From: an uncultured Bacteroidales bacterium
GTDB taxonomy: Bacteria; Bacteroidota; Bacteroidia; Bacteroidales; Muribaculaceae
Assembly: GCA_902776955.1 (NCBI GenBank)
Contig: CACYSG010000008.1
Span: 1 to 48,226 of the forward strand
Direction: 5' to 3'
DNA length: 48,226 nucleotides
Shown in pieces: positions 7,671 to 16,130 of the stretch. Position 1 is the first letter of the stretch. The number at the start of each line of letters is the position of its first letter. The notes below the pieces were generated by a model that did not search any database, was not told where the DNA came from, and worked only from the letters and a program-made list of their open reading frames with translations. Position numbers and translations under genes: made by a program.

Positions 7671-9191
7671 CTACTTCCAGGCCGGGTCGCTCTCGTTCCA
7701 GCAGCGGTCCAGAGCGGTGACGGCATATTGCCAGTTGCCCTTCCCTCCATCGGGCAAAGCAAACGTCGTTTCGCCCGTAATGGCCAAGATATGAGCGGCA
7801 TCGTCAAGGCTCCCCTTCTTGCCCTTGGGGAAACGGTAGATGACATAGCGGACAGCCTGCTGCATGGGGTCGTCGGTGTCATGAGCTTGCCAGATGAGGC
7901 ACTTCTTGCCGCCCACCTTCTTGATCTTGAGGCCATCGACATGATGGGGCTTCACGTCATCAAGCCAGGTGTAAGCGGGAATGAGCGCGGGACGGCTGGT
8001 CTGCTTGGCGGTCAACGAGTCGAGCACGCCCTTGTAGTTGCTGGTGACCGAATAGGCAGGCCACCAGGTGACGCCGTGCACATCGTCCATCGCGCGCTGC
8101 AGGCGCATCTTGTGGTCGAGCTGCGTGGGATTGATGGTGTCACCGCCCTCGTCGGCGATGTCTCGGTGGCTCATCACGTTGTTGACCGATTGTCCGTAGT
8201 ACATGTGGCGGCCGTAGGCATGGTCGTTCCACCAGTGCATGAGCACGAGGTCGCTGGCGCGCTTGTGCTCGAGCTCCCAGTAGAGCTGGGGCACCATGTA
8301 GTCCACCCATCCCTCGGCGGTCCACTTCAGGCAGTCGGCATAGAGGGCATCATAGCACTGCAGGCCGTCGGTCTGGCTGCCGTCGGGGTCACTGGAGATA
8401 TTGCGCCAGATGCCGAAGGGGCTGATACCGAAGCGCACCCAGGGCTTCACCTCCTGGATGGTATTGTGCAGCTGCTCGATGAGCAGGTCCACGTTGTGGC
8501 GTCGCCAGTCATCCTTGTCCCACCCGATGCCATAGGCGTTGTAGGAGGCCGTGTCGGGGAACTCGGCACCCGTCACGGGATAAGGATAGAAGTAGTCGTC
8601 CATGTGCAGGGCGTCGATGTCATAGCGGGTGAGGATATCGCGCACCACCTGGTCGATGAAGTCGCGGCTCTCGGGCAGACCCGGGTCGAAGTACAACTTG
8701 CCGTCGGCATACTTGAGGAACCACTCGGGGTGCTCATAATAGACATTGCCGGGCGCCGGCTTGTCTTCCTCGCTGCTGGTCACGCGATAAGGGTTGATCC
8801 ATGCGTGCAACTCCATGCCGCGGCGGTGGCTCTCGTCGATCATGAACCGCAAGGGGTCCCACACGGGATTGGGGGCCTTGCCGGGCTCGCCGGTGAGCCA
8901 GCGGGTCCAGGGTTCCAGTTCGCTGGGATAGGCCGCATCGGCCTGCGGTCGTATCTGCCAGATGACAGCGTTGCAGTTGGCCTGCTGCAGGAGGTCGAGC
9001 TGCTTAATGAGGTATTCACGCGTCTGCTCGGGCGACATCTCGGCATACTGTTTTTGCCCGATGATGTGCATCCAGGCGCCGCGGAACTCATGCTTGGGCA
9101 GCCGCACGGTCGTTGCGTCAGGCGTCTGTGCCGTCACGCAACCCGTCAATGCCACGATGAGCATCGACAGAATAATGAATGATCTTTTCAT
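7671..9191 (-). CDS. GHL10-family (DUF187-like) glycoside-hydrolase-like lipoprotein
   Basis: 506 residues from ATG 9191, chosen because it begins a lipoprotein signal (MKRSFIILSMLIVALTGC, lipid cysteine 18); in-frame codons further upstream would overlap the preceding gene. The (beta/alpha)8-type domain opens with HEFRGAW (34-40), and has AVIWQIRPQADA (75-86), HAWINPYR (129-136) and HMDDYFYPYP (196-205), all marks of the YngK/GHL10 family. A C-terminal FN3-like part follows (about 410-506). It probably sits on the outer membrane or periplasmic face and cuts an unknown glycan. It follows the beta-helix lipoprotein gene by 28 bp, likely one transcript. Confidence 0.88.
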   Translation of the reverse strand: MKRSFIILSMLIVALTGCVTAQTPDATTVRLPKHEFRGAWMHIIGQKQYAEMSPEQTREYLIKQLDLLQQANCNAVIWQIRPQADAAYPSELEPWTRWLTGEPGKAPNPVWDPLRFMIDESHRRGMELHAWINPYRVTSSEEDKPAPGNVYYEHPEWFLKYADGKLYFDPGLPESRDFIDQVVRDILTRYDIDALHMDDYFYPYPVTGAEFPDTASYNAYGIGWDKDDWRRHNVDLLIEQLHNTIQEVKPWVRFGISPFGIWRNISSDPDGSQTDGLQCYDALYADCLKWTAEGWVDYMVPQLYWELEHKRASDLVLMHWWNDHAYGRHMYYGQSVNNVMSHRDIADEGGDTINPTQLDHKMRLQRAMDDVHGVTWWPAYSVTSNYKGVLDSLTAKQTSRPALIPAYTWLDDVKPHHVDGLKIKKVGGKKCLIWQAHDTDDPMQQAVRYVIYRFPKGKKGSLDDAAHILAITGETTFALPDGGKGNWQYAVTALDRCWNESDPAWK

Positions 9192-9219
9192 ATATAACTT
9201 GAATGATTGGCTTGAATGA

Positions 9220-10662
9220 TTAGTCTTCCTCGTCGTCGGGGACATATTTCCAGACGTAAGCGCCCAGGTCCACAGTGCCATTGATTAAGCGGTCGTAACC
9301 ATAGCGGTCGTAACGCGCCGCGGCAGGACACAGGGCGGGATTGCCCTTGCCGATGGCGTCGCTCTCGTTGCCCAGACGGTAGTCGAAGATGTAATCCTCG
9401 CGCACGGTGAAAAACTTGGGATCACCCAACCACATGCAATTGATGAAATGCTCGTCATTGTTACCGTCATTCTTGAGCAGGCAGTAGCGCAGGTAGACGT
9501 CCATGTCTTCGAGTTTGCCGTCATTGATCTCGGGGATTTTTTCGGCCATGCTGTAGAGGATGCTGTTATCGAAATAAGCCTTAATCTTGCCGACGGTGTG
9601 ATCTTCGAACTCCACGTCTAAGGCACTGATAAGGGGCCAGGAAGGAACGTCAAACAGGTAGTAATTGGCAAACGTGCACTGGCTCATCTTCACCTTGCCA
9701 CCGGCAAAATACGCCACCTCCTCGGCGGCATCGCTGAACTCGGTGCCGATAGCTTCCACATAACAGATCTGTGCCGCCAGACAGGTCGATGCCGAGTTGG
9801 TCAAGACACAATTCACCAGTTTCAAGGCGCAATTTGTCGTGTCACCATTGGCGCTGCAGTGCATACCGATGCTGCTGCCCCGCATAATCACGTGACTCAA
9901 GACATTGCCCATCGTGGGCGGCGTGAAGATGACGCCACCCCACTGCCCCGACATGACATCGAAGCTGGTCTCACCCACAATGCGGTCCAGACGGTCGCCG
10001 CGGAAGGTGATAGGCCCCTCGACCGTGCCGTTGGCGAGCATACGGCCCGCACAGCGTATCGCCGCCTTGTCGTGGAACAAGAGCGTCGCGCCGGCATCAA
10101 TCGACAGCGTCACGCCGGGAGACACAAACATCGTGTCGTAGATGAGATAGGGCTTGTTGGCATTGAAGCGGGTGTTGCGAGAAATCGTGTCCCCCTTGAT
10201 GCGGACGACATCCTGTCCCCATGCACTGAGCAACACTTTCTGAGTCATGCCGTTGGTCACAAACTCCAGGCGATCCTCGAGTAGCGTGGGTTCGTCCTGC
10301 TCCATCTCGTCGAGATAGGCCTCGATGAAGATGAAAATCGAGTCGTTGCCACGTATTTCCACATTCTGGAACTCGTCACCGCGGATGCCGTCCACGTTGA
10401 GGTGGAAGTGCCCCTTGGACGAGAGTCCCGCCACCTTGATGGACGAGATATTGATCTGTTTCTTGCTGCGGTTATACACGATCATCTGCTTGGTGGCCGT
10501 TCCCTGCAACGTGATGACGGTGTCAAAGGCCACCGTGTCGGTGTTGAACGCCAGCACGTCGCTGGACGATGTGGTGAAACCGTCCTCGATGCAAGAAGTG
10601 GATATCGCCATGACAGCCAGCAGGGCCGCCATTACCCACAGTGATTGTTTGATATTATTCAT
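9220..10662 (-). CDS. Right-handed beta-helix lipoprotein, function unknown
   Basis: 480 residues with a lipoprotein signal (lipobox STSC, Cys24). The body is made of short beta-strand repeats rich in N, G and C with 'GVIF', 'HVIMRGSS' and 'ALKLVNCVLTNS' type turns, as in parallel beta-helix proteins. It begins with a choice-of-anchor-like beta domain (about 30-150) and ends with LGAYVWKYVPDDEED. This family is common in Bacteroidales surface lipoproteins, with no known enzyme activity. It may bind or cut carbohydrate together with the GHL10 gene downstream. Start is ATG 10662; the gap to the upstream EEP gene is 73 bp without a visible promoter. Confidence 0.75.
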   Translation of the reverse strand: MNNIKQSLWVMAALLAVMAISTSCIEDGFTTSSSDVLAFNTDTVAFDTVITLQGTATKQMIVYNRSKKQINISSIKVAGLSSKGHFHLNVDGIRGDEFQNVEIRGNDSIFIFIEAYLDEMEQDEPTLLEDRLEFVTNGMTQKVLLSAWGQDVVRIKGDTISRNTRFNANKPYLIYDTMFVSPGVTLSIDAGATLLFHDKAAIRCAGRMLANGTVEGPITFRGDRLDRIVGETSFDVMSGQWGGVIFTPPTMGNVLSHVIMRGSSIGMHCSANGDTTNCALKLVNCVLTNSASTCLAAQICYVEAIGTEFSDAAEEVAYFAGGKVKMSQCTFANYYLFDVPSWPLISALDVEFEDHTVGKIKAYFDNSILYSMAEKIPEINDGKLEDMDVYLRYCLLKNDGNNDEHFINCMWLGDPKFFTVREDYIFDYRLGNESDAIGKGNPALCPAAARYDRYGYDRLINGTVDLGAYVWKYVPDDEED

Positions 10663-10735
10663 GTGACTGGTTATTTACTTAAGAAGATTACATCTATAGA
10701 ACGAGAAAATCGCCCGTTTAGTGTGTACGGTCCAG

Positions 10736-11788
10736 TCAACGCTCAATGACGGCGACCAGCGGATAGTGGTCGCTCTCCCCCTTCTTGTCGCATCGGCACG
10801 AGAGCACCTTCATGTCCCCGCGGTAGAGGATATGGTCGATTTTCACATACATGTGATGGTCGTGGAACGTATAGACCGGCCCGAAACCCGTATCGGCCCA
10901 GGCATCCCGCAGGTCCTCGCCGCACACTGTGCGGTAGGCGAACGAGCCAGGGGTATCATTCATGTCTCCCATGACCAGCACGTCGCCGGGGGTCTCGTCC
11001 AGCAACTGGCGCATCGCCTTGGCCTGACGGGCGTGGGAGCGGAAACCCACGTCCAGTTTCTGGGCCACCGAGCGGATGCGGTTCTTGCGTCCCGAGGGCG
11101 TATTCATCGACTCTATCAACTGGCTGTCATTGCCCGTAAAGCGCAACGAGCTCAGGTGCATACTCACCACACGCAAGTTGCCGCCAGGCGCGTCAACATC
11201 CCAGGCCTTGATGAAATAGCCCAGGGTATCCTGTGCCAGGACAGGGCTCTTCACCTCCTCGAACGGGTACTTGGACAGAATGCCCACATCAAAGTATTGC
11301 TTCTTGCGGTAAGGGTACTTCTTATACAATTCCTGGAGCATGGGTTTCACCGTGACGAGGCCCTCGTAGGAGTAGTACAACAATCCCTCCTGGATGACCA
11401 CGATATCGGCATCCTCGTCGAGAATATAGCGCATATTCTTGCTGGGAGGCTCGCCCTTGGACCAGTTGAACTGGGTCACGTTCATGGTCATCACCTTGAG
11501 CTGCGTTTTATCGGGGTCGGCCTTGCTATGGCCGAAATTGACGGGCGAGATGAGCCTCAACGTGGGCCATGAGAGCATCAACGCTCCCACGATAACCACT
11601 GCCGAGCGCCACTGCTTGAACACCGCGAGCAGTACCAGCAACACAAGCACCACGAGGGTCACCACCGGCAGGGCCAGGGTCGCCAGCGAGGGAAGTGTCC
11701 ACACCGTGGGATCGACACGGCCGCCATAGGCTGAAAACAGCAGCGCGAATGCCGCCACGATAGCTAACAGACGAAATAAGTATTTCAT
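10736..11788 (-). CDS. Membrane-anchored endonuclease/exonuclease/phosphatase family hydrolase
   Basis: 350 residues. Two or three N-terminal membrane helices (about 4-20, 38-57, 62-80) precede an EEP domain (96-350). Its active-site residues are all visible: Asn103 (MTMNV), Glu134 (IQEG), His211 (SMHLSS), Asp275 and Asn277 (GDMNDTP), Asp318 (KIDHILY) and Asp340-His341 (SDHYPL). The domain should therefore be a metal-dependent phosphodiesterase or phosphatase on the periplasmic side. Bacteroidetes have many such membrane EEP proteins of unknown substrate; lipid-linked phosphate is possible. It lies 16 bp after the acyltransferase gene, so it is probably the tail of the long operon. Confidence 0.88.
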   Translation of the reverse strand: MKYLFRLLAIVAAFALLFSAYGGRVDPTVWTLPSLATLALPVVTLVVLVLLVLLAVFKQWRSAVVIVGALMLSWPTLRLISPVNFGHSKADPDKTQLKVMTMNVTQFNWSKGEPPSKNMRYILDEDADIVVIQEGLLYYSYEGLVTVKPMLQELYKKYPYRKKQYFDVGILSKYPFEEVKSPVLAQDTLGYFIKAWDVDAPGGNLRVVSMHLSSLRFTGNDSQLIESMNTPSGRKNRIRSVAQKLDVGFRSHARQAKAMRQLLDETPGDVLVMGDMNDTPGSFAYRTVCGEDLRDAWADTGFGPVYTFHDHHMYVKIDHILYRGDMKVLSCRCDKKGESDHYPLVAVIER

Positions 11789-11804
11789 GATAATGATGAT
11801 TGTT

Positions 11805-12827
11805 TCAATTCAAGCGCCAACCCGGCAAGAAAAAGGGTTTCTGAGCCGTGAAGCGCGGAGCGTAGGTCTTGAGCAGCCAAATCAGGGGCCACTCCAGCAG
11901 CATGGTCAGTACAAACACCGTCAAGGTGAGGGTGACGCCACTTTCCATGCCCTGCCGCAAGAGCAGGAAGCGCAGCGGCTGCATGATGAGCGGATGGGTG
12001 CCCAATATAATGAGTGAATAACGGCCAAAGTGACACAGGACGGGGATGTGAGGCAACGGCTTGCACGCCCAGAAAAACGCCAGGATGGCGACAAAAGGCA
12101 ACAAATAGAGTTTCCAATAGGCCGGCAGCACCTGGAAATGCAGGTTCATGAAGTCGCTCAACCAGTAAATGGGCAAGGCCACCAGCAGCAGGGCTACGAT
12201 GCCCCAGCGGTCCAGTCGTGAGGGCTGCAATGCCCCTACCCGCTTGGCAAGCCATCCGAGCACAAAATAGGGCAACGCCACCAGCGACGTGTCGAGCATG
12301 AGCGGCAATTCCACATGACGGATGCCCAGCCAGTAGCCCGCAACCGAAATGCCTGCCGTGGCCAGCAAGAGCCCCCACAGGGGACGGATGAAGCGCTGCA
12401 GGGCATAGAATATTACATTCACCCAAAACAGGCTCAGCAGGAACCACAACGGCGTCGTGTTGGGCCAGTAACGCAGGTAGAACGGCTCGACGAGCTGATG
12501 GAAACCCAGTTCTATCGCCTCGGCCCCCAGCAGATGCCGGACGGCGGTCTCAAGGCAGCGTACACCGAAGGCGAAAACCACAAAAAAGACAAACGGCACA
12601 AGGATGTTGTTGACCTTGCGCCGCGTGAAGTCGCCATAGCCGTCGTAGAGCTTGAAGAAAATGCCGGATATGAAATAATACATCGGCAGGCGGAAGGCCT
12701 GCAACGCGTCATTCAGGTGAGGTGCCAGATAATTGAAAAACTCATGGTCGATATGGTACATCACGATGAGCATGATGCACAGGCACTTCATGAAGTCGAT
12801 GTAGGCGATGCGCTGTTTACCGGCCAT
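11805..12827 (-). CDS. Integral-membrane acyltransferase (AT3/OafA type)
   Basis: 340 residues with about ten hydrophobic helices. The N-terminal IAYIDFMKCLCIMLIVMYH places His25 in the first helix, and FRLPMYYFISG (about 45-55) carries the Arg of the AT3 family, both needed for acyl-CoA dependent O-acylation. It likely moves an acetyl or other acyl group across the membrane onto a surface glycan, which fits its place at the end of the glycan operon. Start ATG 12827 follows the ACP gene by 39 bp. Donor (acyl-CoA or the neighbouring acyl-ACP) and acceptor are unknown. Confidence 0.85.
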   Translation of the reverse strand: MAGKQRIAYIDFMKCLCIMLIVMYHIDHEFFNYLAPHLNDALQAFRLPMYYFISGIFFKLYDGYGDFTRRKVNNILVPFVFFVVFAFGVRCLETAVRHLLGAEAIELGFHQLVEPFYLRYWPNTTPLWFLLSLFWVNVIFYALQRFIRPLWGLLLATAGISVAGYWLGIRHVELPLMLDTSLVALPYFVLGWLAKRVGALQPSRLDRWGIVALLLVALPIYWLSDFMNLHFQVLPAYWKLYLLPFVAILAFFWACKPLPHIPVLCHFGRYSLIILGTHPLIMQPLRFLLLRQGMESGVTLTLTVFVLTMLLEWPLIWLLKTYAPRFTAQKPFFLPGWRLN

Positions 12828-12866
12828 TCCCTGCAGCAGTCTGTGACGGCGTCAAGACGCGCCGTC

Positions 12867-13091
12867 TCACAGTTTGGATTTCACCATCTCGACGACACGG
12901 GCAAAGTCGGTCATCTCGGCAATCTCCTCGGGCTCCAGTTCGATATCCAGGGCCTCCTCAAGTTCGGATGCAAGCGTGAGATGGCGCAGCGAGTCCCAGC
13001 AGTCACAATTCTTCTGAGACACTTCGGTGGTCACATCGTCGATGCCAAACACCTCGCGCATGATTTCTAAAATCCTGTCTTCCAGATTCAT
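12867..13091 (-). CDS. Acyl carrier protein 1 (partner of FkbH)
   Basis: 74 residues from ATG 13091. I chose this start because its ATG overlaps the FkbH stop in an ATGA junction (13088-13091), a sign of translational coupling; an in-frame codon at 13112 would add a non-homologous tail. The four-helix ACP pattern is clear, with the phosphopantetheine serine at Ser34 in CWDSLRHL. It is very acidic. In known systems an FkbH protein loads a glyceryl unit from 1,3-bisphosphoglycerate onto its own ACP, so this is the expected glyceryl carrier here. Confidence 0.9.
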   Translation of the reverse strand: MNLEDRILEIMREVFGIDDVTTEVSQKNCDCWDSLRHLTLASELEEALDIELEPEEIAEMTDFARVVEMVKSKL

Positions 13092-14680
13092 AATACTCTT
13101 ATGTTGTAACAATTCTTAATTTCATACACACTGTCGAGACTCATCTCGTAACGGCGGGTGCCGTCGTCGTCAACCGTCACACACGTCATTCCCATGCGGT
13201 CAAAGAAATCGGCCGTTTGGCCGTTCTTGGCCGTCGGGAGGTAACAGGCCGTCACGCGTCGATACCCGTCCAGACGCATCAGGTTGAGCACCGTCTTAAA
13301 GAAGGCCTCTTCAATTCCCTTGCCCAGGACGCGGCAACTGGCGAGCAACGTGTCGATATCAAGGGTCACGTCGTCAACCGGGTGCAGGAACATCGTTCCC
13401 GTGATGCCGCTGTCGCCGAAGCGGTCACTCACATTCACGCAAAAGATGTGCCAACCGCTCTTGAGGAACCCGTTGACGTCGGCCTCGGTGTAGCGGCGGG
13501 TAGTGAGGTTGAACTGGTTGGTCTTTTGGGTCATCTGGGCGATGCGCGGCAGGTTGTGCTCATCGGCGGGGATGACGTCCAGCGAGATGTCCAGGCTGTA
13601 GAGGTAGTCCTCAAAGTCGACAAAACGCGATTGCTCGGCACGGCGCATGGCGTTGGCCTGGTACTGCGCGGTCTTGGCGCGGTCCTCGTCGGTCACGGCG
13701 TAGATGCGAAAATATCTGTCTACCAGCTGCTTGAAGAACGGCATGAGCTGGTAAGGTTTGTCGGGGAAATCGGGCACCGTGACCTCGGGCAACATCTGCT
13801 TGACCAATTCACGCTCGGCGGGATTATCGTCGACAAAGACCATGCTGTCCAGACCGATATTCAGTTCGGCGGCCAGTTCTCGCAGGTTGGTCGCCTTGTC
13901 GTTCCAGTTGATGCGCAGGGCGCTGAAGTGCTCGCGCTTGAGCACCATCGACGGGTTTTTGTCCCATGCCTCCTGCACGTCGGCCTCATTGTTCTTGCTG
14001 CACACCGCCAGGATCACGCCAGTCGACGAGAGTTGCGACAGGGCTTTCTGCCACATGTAGTAGGCCTTGCCGGGATAGTCCCCGCCCAGCGAGATGCCAT
14101 CGACGCCGTCCTCGCCCAGGACCCCACCCCACAGGGTATTGTCCAAATCCAGGACAAGGCACTTCTTGCGCTTGAGCGCCATCTCGTCCTCGATGCGTTG
14201 CCACCAGGCCTGGAAATCACGCGCCAGCCGCGGATTTAGCAACGTCTGGGACATGAGGTAGTACTTCCAGTTCACGAGCGTCTCGGCGTCATAGCGTGAG
14301 GTGAATTCGCCGAAGTCCACCCACTTGACCCCCGCGCGCTCGCGGGACAAGCGCATGGCGTGGTCGTTAAAGGCCGACACCGCATCGGCGACAGCCACCT
14401 CGTCACCAGTGAGCCTCAAGGGGAAGAGGTTGACCAGCGAGAAAATGATAAACGGCTTGGACGGGTCGGCGGCCGAGAGCACCAGGTCCAGCTGGTCGCT
14501 ATAGGCCGTCACCTCCTGAGCCAGTTGCGCGCTATCGGCGTTGACCGGCACCTGATAGAACCAGATGTAGCGGTCCACATCGCCGGGAATCCGACTGATG
14601 TCACCATAGCCCGAGAAGGTCATCCCGGAATCACCGAGGAAAGCCTCTACCGTTTGATTGCGAAAGACAAATGTCGTCAT
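13088..14680 (-). CDS. FkbH-like HAD-IIIC protein (glyceryl-ACP synthase type)
   Basis: 530 residues. The N-terminal 1-165 part is the SGNH-like region often fused to FkbH. The HAD domain (about 172-330) shows LVLDLDNTLWGGVLGE with Asp178 and Asp180, a VCSKNNE motif (226-232) and FVDDNPAER (282-290), the last being a hallmark of the FkbH family. The C-terminal part (about 380-530) is GNAT-like. Characterised relatives dephosphorylate 1,3-bisphosphoglycerate while moving the glyceryl group to an ACP. This gene is overlapped by an ACP gene, which supports the same reaction. In a glycan locus the glyceryl group may end up as an N- or O-acyl decoration. Confidence 0.9.
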   Translation of the reverse strand: MTTFVFRNQTVEAFLGDSGMTFSGYGDISRIPGDVDRYIWFYQVPVNADSAQLAQEVTAYSDQLDLVLSAADPSKPFIIFSLVNLFPLRLTGDEVAVADAVSAFNDHAMRLSRERAGVKWVDFGEFTSRYDAETLVNWKYYLMSQTLLNPRLARDFQAWWQRIEDEMALKRKKCLVLDLDNTLWGGVLGEDGVDGISLGGDYPGKAYYMWQKALSQLSSTGVILAVCSKNNEADVQEAWDKNPSMVLKREHFSALRINWNDKATNLRELAAELNIGLDSMVFVDDNPAERELVKQMLPEVTVPDFPDKPYQLMPFFKQLVDRYFRIYAVTDEDRAKTAQYQANAMRRAEQSRFVDFEDYLYSLDISLDVIPADEHNLPRIAQMTQKTNQFNLTTRRYTEADVNGFLKSGWHIFCVNVSDRFGDSGITGTMFLHPVDDVTLDIDTLLASCRVLGKGIEEAFFKTVLNLMRLDGYRRVTACYLPTAKNGQTADFFDRMGMTCVTVDDDGTRRYEMSLDSVYEIKNCYNIRVL

Positions 14681-14713
14681 ATTGGATAGTGGGTGGTATT
14701 CAGTGCTATTGTT

Positions 14714-15724
14714 TTATCCCTTGATCGTGCGGTAAACCCAGCTGAGCAGATTCCACAGGCCGGGTCGCATCATCAAGACGTGGATGAGTTTCCATTTCCT
14801 GCCATAGTAGTTGGCCTCGGGGCCCACACAGGGGAAAGGATAAAGGCCGGACTGACGCATCCGTTCCACCGTCGGTTTCACGAAGCCGCAGGTCAAGGCC
14901 TTGGTCAAGGCGAAATACAGGTACACATTACGCAGTCCCGCGACGCTGGCAGGCGCCTGCTGTCCCGTCGACGCCTCGTGGCGCTTGATGGTCTCGTCAA
15001 TCAACGAGGCCGATTCCACCTGGCTCATGATGCGTCGGTGCAGGTGCTCGACGTTGCGATTGTTCATCGCGCTATTGCCACGCTGCACGTAATGGTAAAG
15101 CGCGGCATCGGACTGCACCATGCGGCGGGCATTCAACAGCAGGTGGGTGATGAGCTCGCCGTCCTCGCAGACGATGAGCGACTCGTTGAAGCGCCAGCCA
15201 CCGCCGTTGAGGTATTCACGGTTGATCAGGAAACGCCAGATGTAAGGGGTCATGCTGTGCCCCTTGAGGTAGGTCACGCCATCGGTCACCGGTGAGGCCT
15301 CAAAGTTGTCGTTGCGGGATGCGGGCAGTTTGTTACCCTGTTCGTCCTCACACTCGTAATTGAACACGAGGACATCCAGCCCCTCATCGATGGCCTGCCG
15401 CAGGAGCGAAGCCATCTGGCCCGGCTGCAGATGGTCGTCGCTGTCGACAAACTGCAGGTAGCGGCCGCGGGCGCCAGCGATAGCCCGATTGCGGGCGGCA
15501 CTCACGCCGGCGTTCTTCTGGGCCATCAGCCTCACCTGAGGATGCTCCTTGGCAAAGGCTTCGATGAGTTCGCGGCTGCCGTCGGTCGAGCCGTCATCCA
15601 CCACGATGACCTCATACTCGCCATCTTCCAGACCCTGGTCGAGTATAGAAAGCAAACACCTGAGCACATAGGGCTCGGTGTTATAAACTGGTACGATATA
15701 TGTCAACAGGGGGGATTCGGTCAT
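14714..15724 (-). CDS. GT2 family glycosyltransferase
   Basis: 336 residues from ATG 15724; an in-frame codon at 15748 would overlap the VOC gene and add residues not seen in GT2 proteins. The GT-A fold begins with LTYIVPVYNTEPYV (7-20), VVDDGSTDGS (41-50) and the metal-binding FVDSDD (92-97). A C-terminal helix-rich tail follows. It adds a sugar from a nucleotide donor to a lipid-linked glycan at the inner face of the membrane. It lies between the VOC and FkbH genes, so sugar and acyl chemistry are interleaved here. Confidence 0.9.
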   Translation of the reverse strand: MTESPLLTYIVPVYNTEPYVLRCLLSILDQGLEDGEYEVIVVDDGSTDGSRELIEAFAKEHPQVRLMAQKNAGVSAARNRAIAGARGRYLQFVDSDDHLQPGQMASLLRQAIDEGLDVLVFNYECEDEQGNKLPASRNDNFEASPVTDGVTYLKGHSMTPYIWRFLINREYLNGGGWRFNESLIVCEDGELITHLLLNARRMVQSDAALYHYVQRGNSAMNNRNVEHLHRRIMSQVESASLIDETIKRHEASTGQQAPASVAGLRNVYLYFALTKALTCGFVKPTVERMRQSGLYPFPCVGPEANYYGRKWKLIHVLMMRPGLWNLLSWVYRTIKG

Positions 15725-15725
15725 C

Positions 15726-16130
15726 TCACTCCGTTTCGACCAACTCAATCAGGCCCGTATCTTTCTTGAAAAGGAACGCCACACGGTGGCCGTCCATTGC
15801 CGGTGCGGCGACAGGGCCGCTCACCAGCAGGAAGCGCTCACCACGCAGCGACTGTATCGTCTCCTCGATATCAGCCACCTCGTAGCACAGGTGATAGGGG
15901 GTGACACCGGCGTTAGCCAGCGTGCGTGCCACAGGGCTCTTATCGTCGAGCGGCTCCAGCAGTTCAAGACGCGGCGCATCGGCCTTGTCGAGGAAGCACA
16001 CCTTGACATGCTGCACCTCGTCCTCGACCACTGCCGACGCCGAATATCCCATCGCCTCGTAGAAGGTGCGGGTTTTCTCTATCCGGTGGCAAGCGATGCC
16101 GATGTGATGAAACGTCAACTTGTTATCCAT
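15726..16130 (-). CDS. VOC-superfamily protein, methylmalonyl-CoA epimerase-like
   Basis: 134 residues from ATG 16130; TGA of the KASIII gene and this ATG share one base (TGATG, 16128-16132). Two beta-alpha-beta-beta-beta halves are visible, with metal-ligand candidates His9 (FHHIGIA), a Glu in RLELLEP, a His in YHLCYEV and a Glu in GLIELVE. This pattern is that of methylmalonyl-CoA epimerase and glyoxalase relatives, which act on the alpha carbon of acyl thioesters or lactoylglutathione. Coupled translation with a KASIII suggests it handles an acyl-ACP or acyl-CoA of the same pathway, for example as an epimerase. Substrate unknown. Confidence 0.82.
   Translation of the reverse strand: MDNKLTFHHIGIACHRIEKTRTFYEAMGYSASAVVEDEVQHVKVCFLDKADAPRLELLEPLDDKSPVARTLANAGVTPYHLCYEVADIEETIQSLRGERFLLVSGPVAAPAMDGHRVAFLFKKDTGLIELVETE

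Noticed and set aside
7635-9182. Long plus-strand open frame (515 codons) opposite the GHL10 gene
   Set aside because: It is the antisense shadow of a clear lipoprotein gene in GC-rich codon usage; its protein is low-complexity (V, H, G rich) without motifs.
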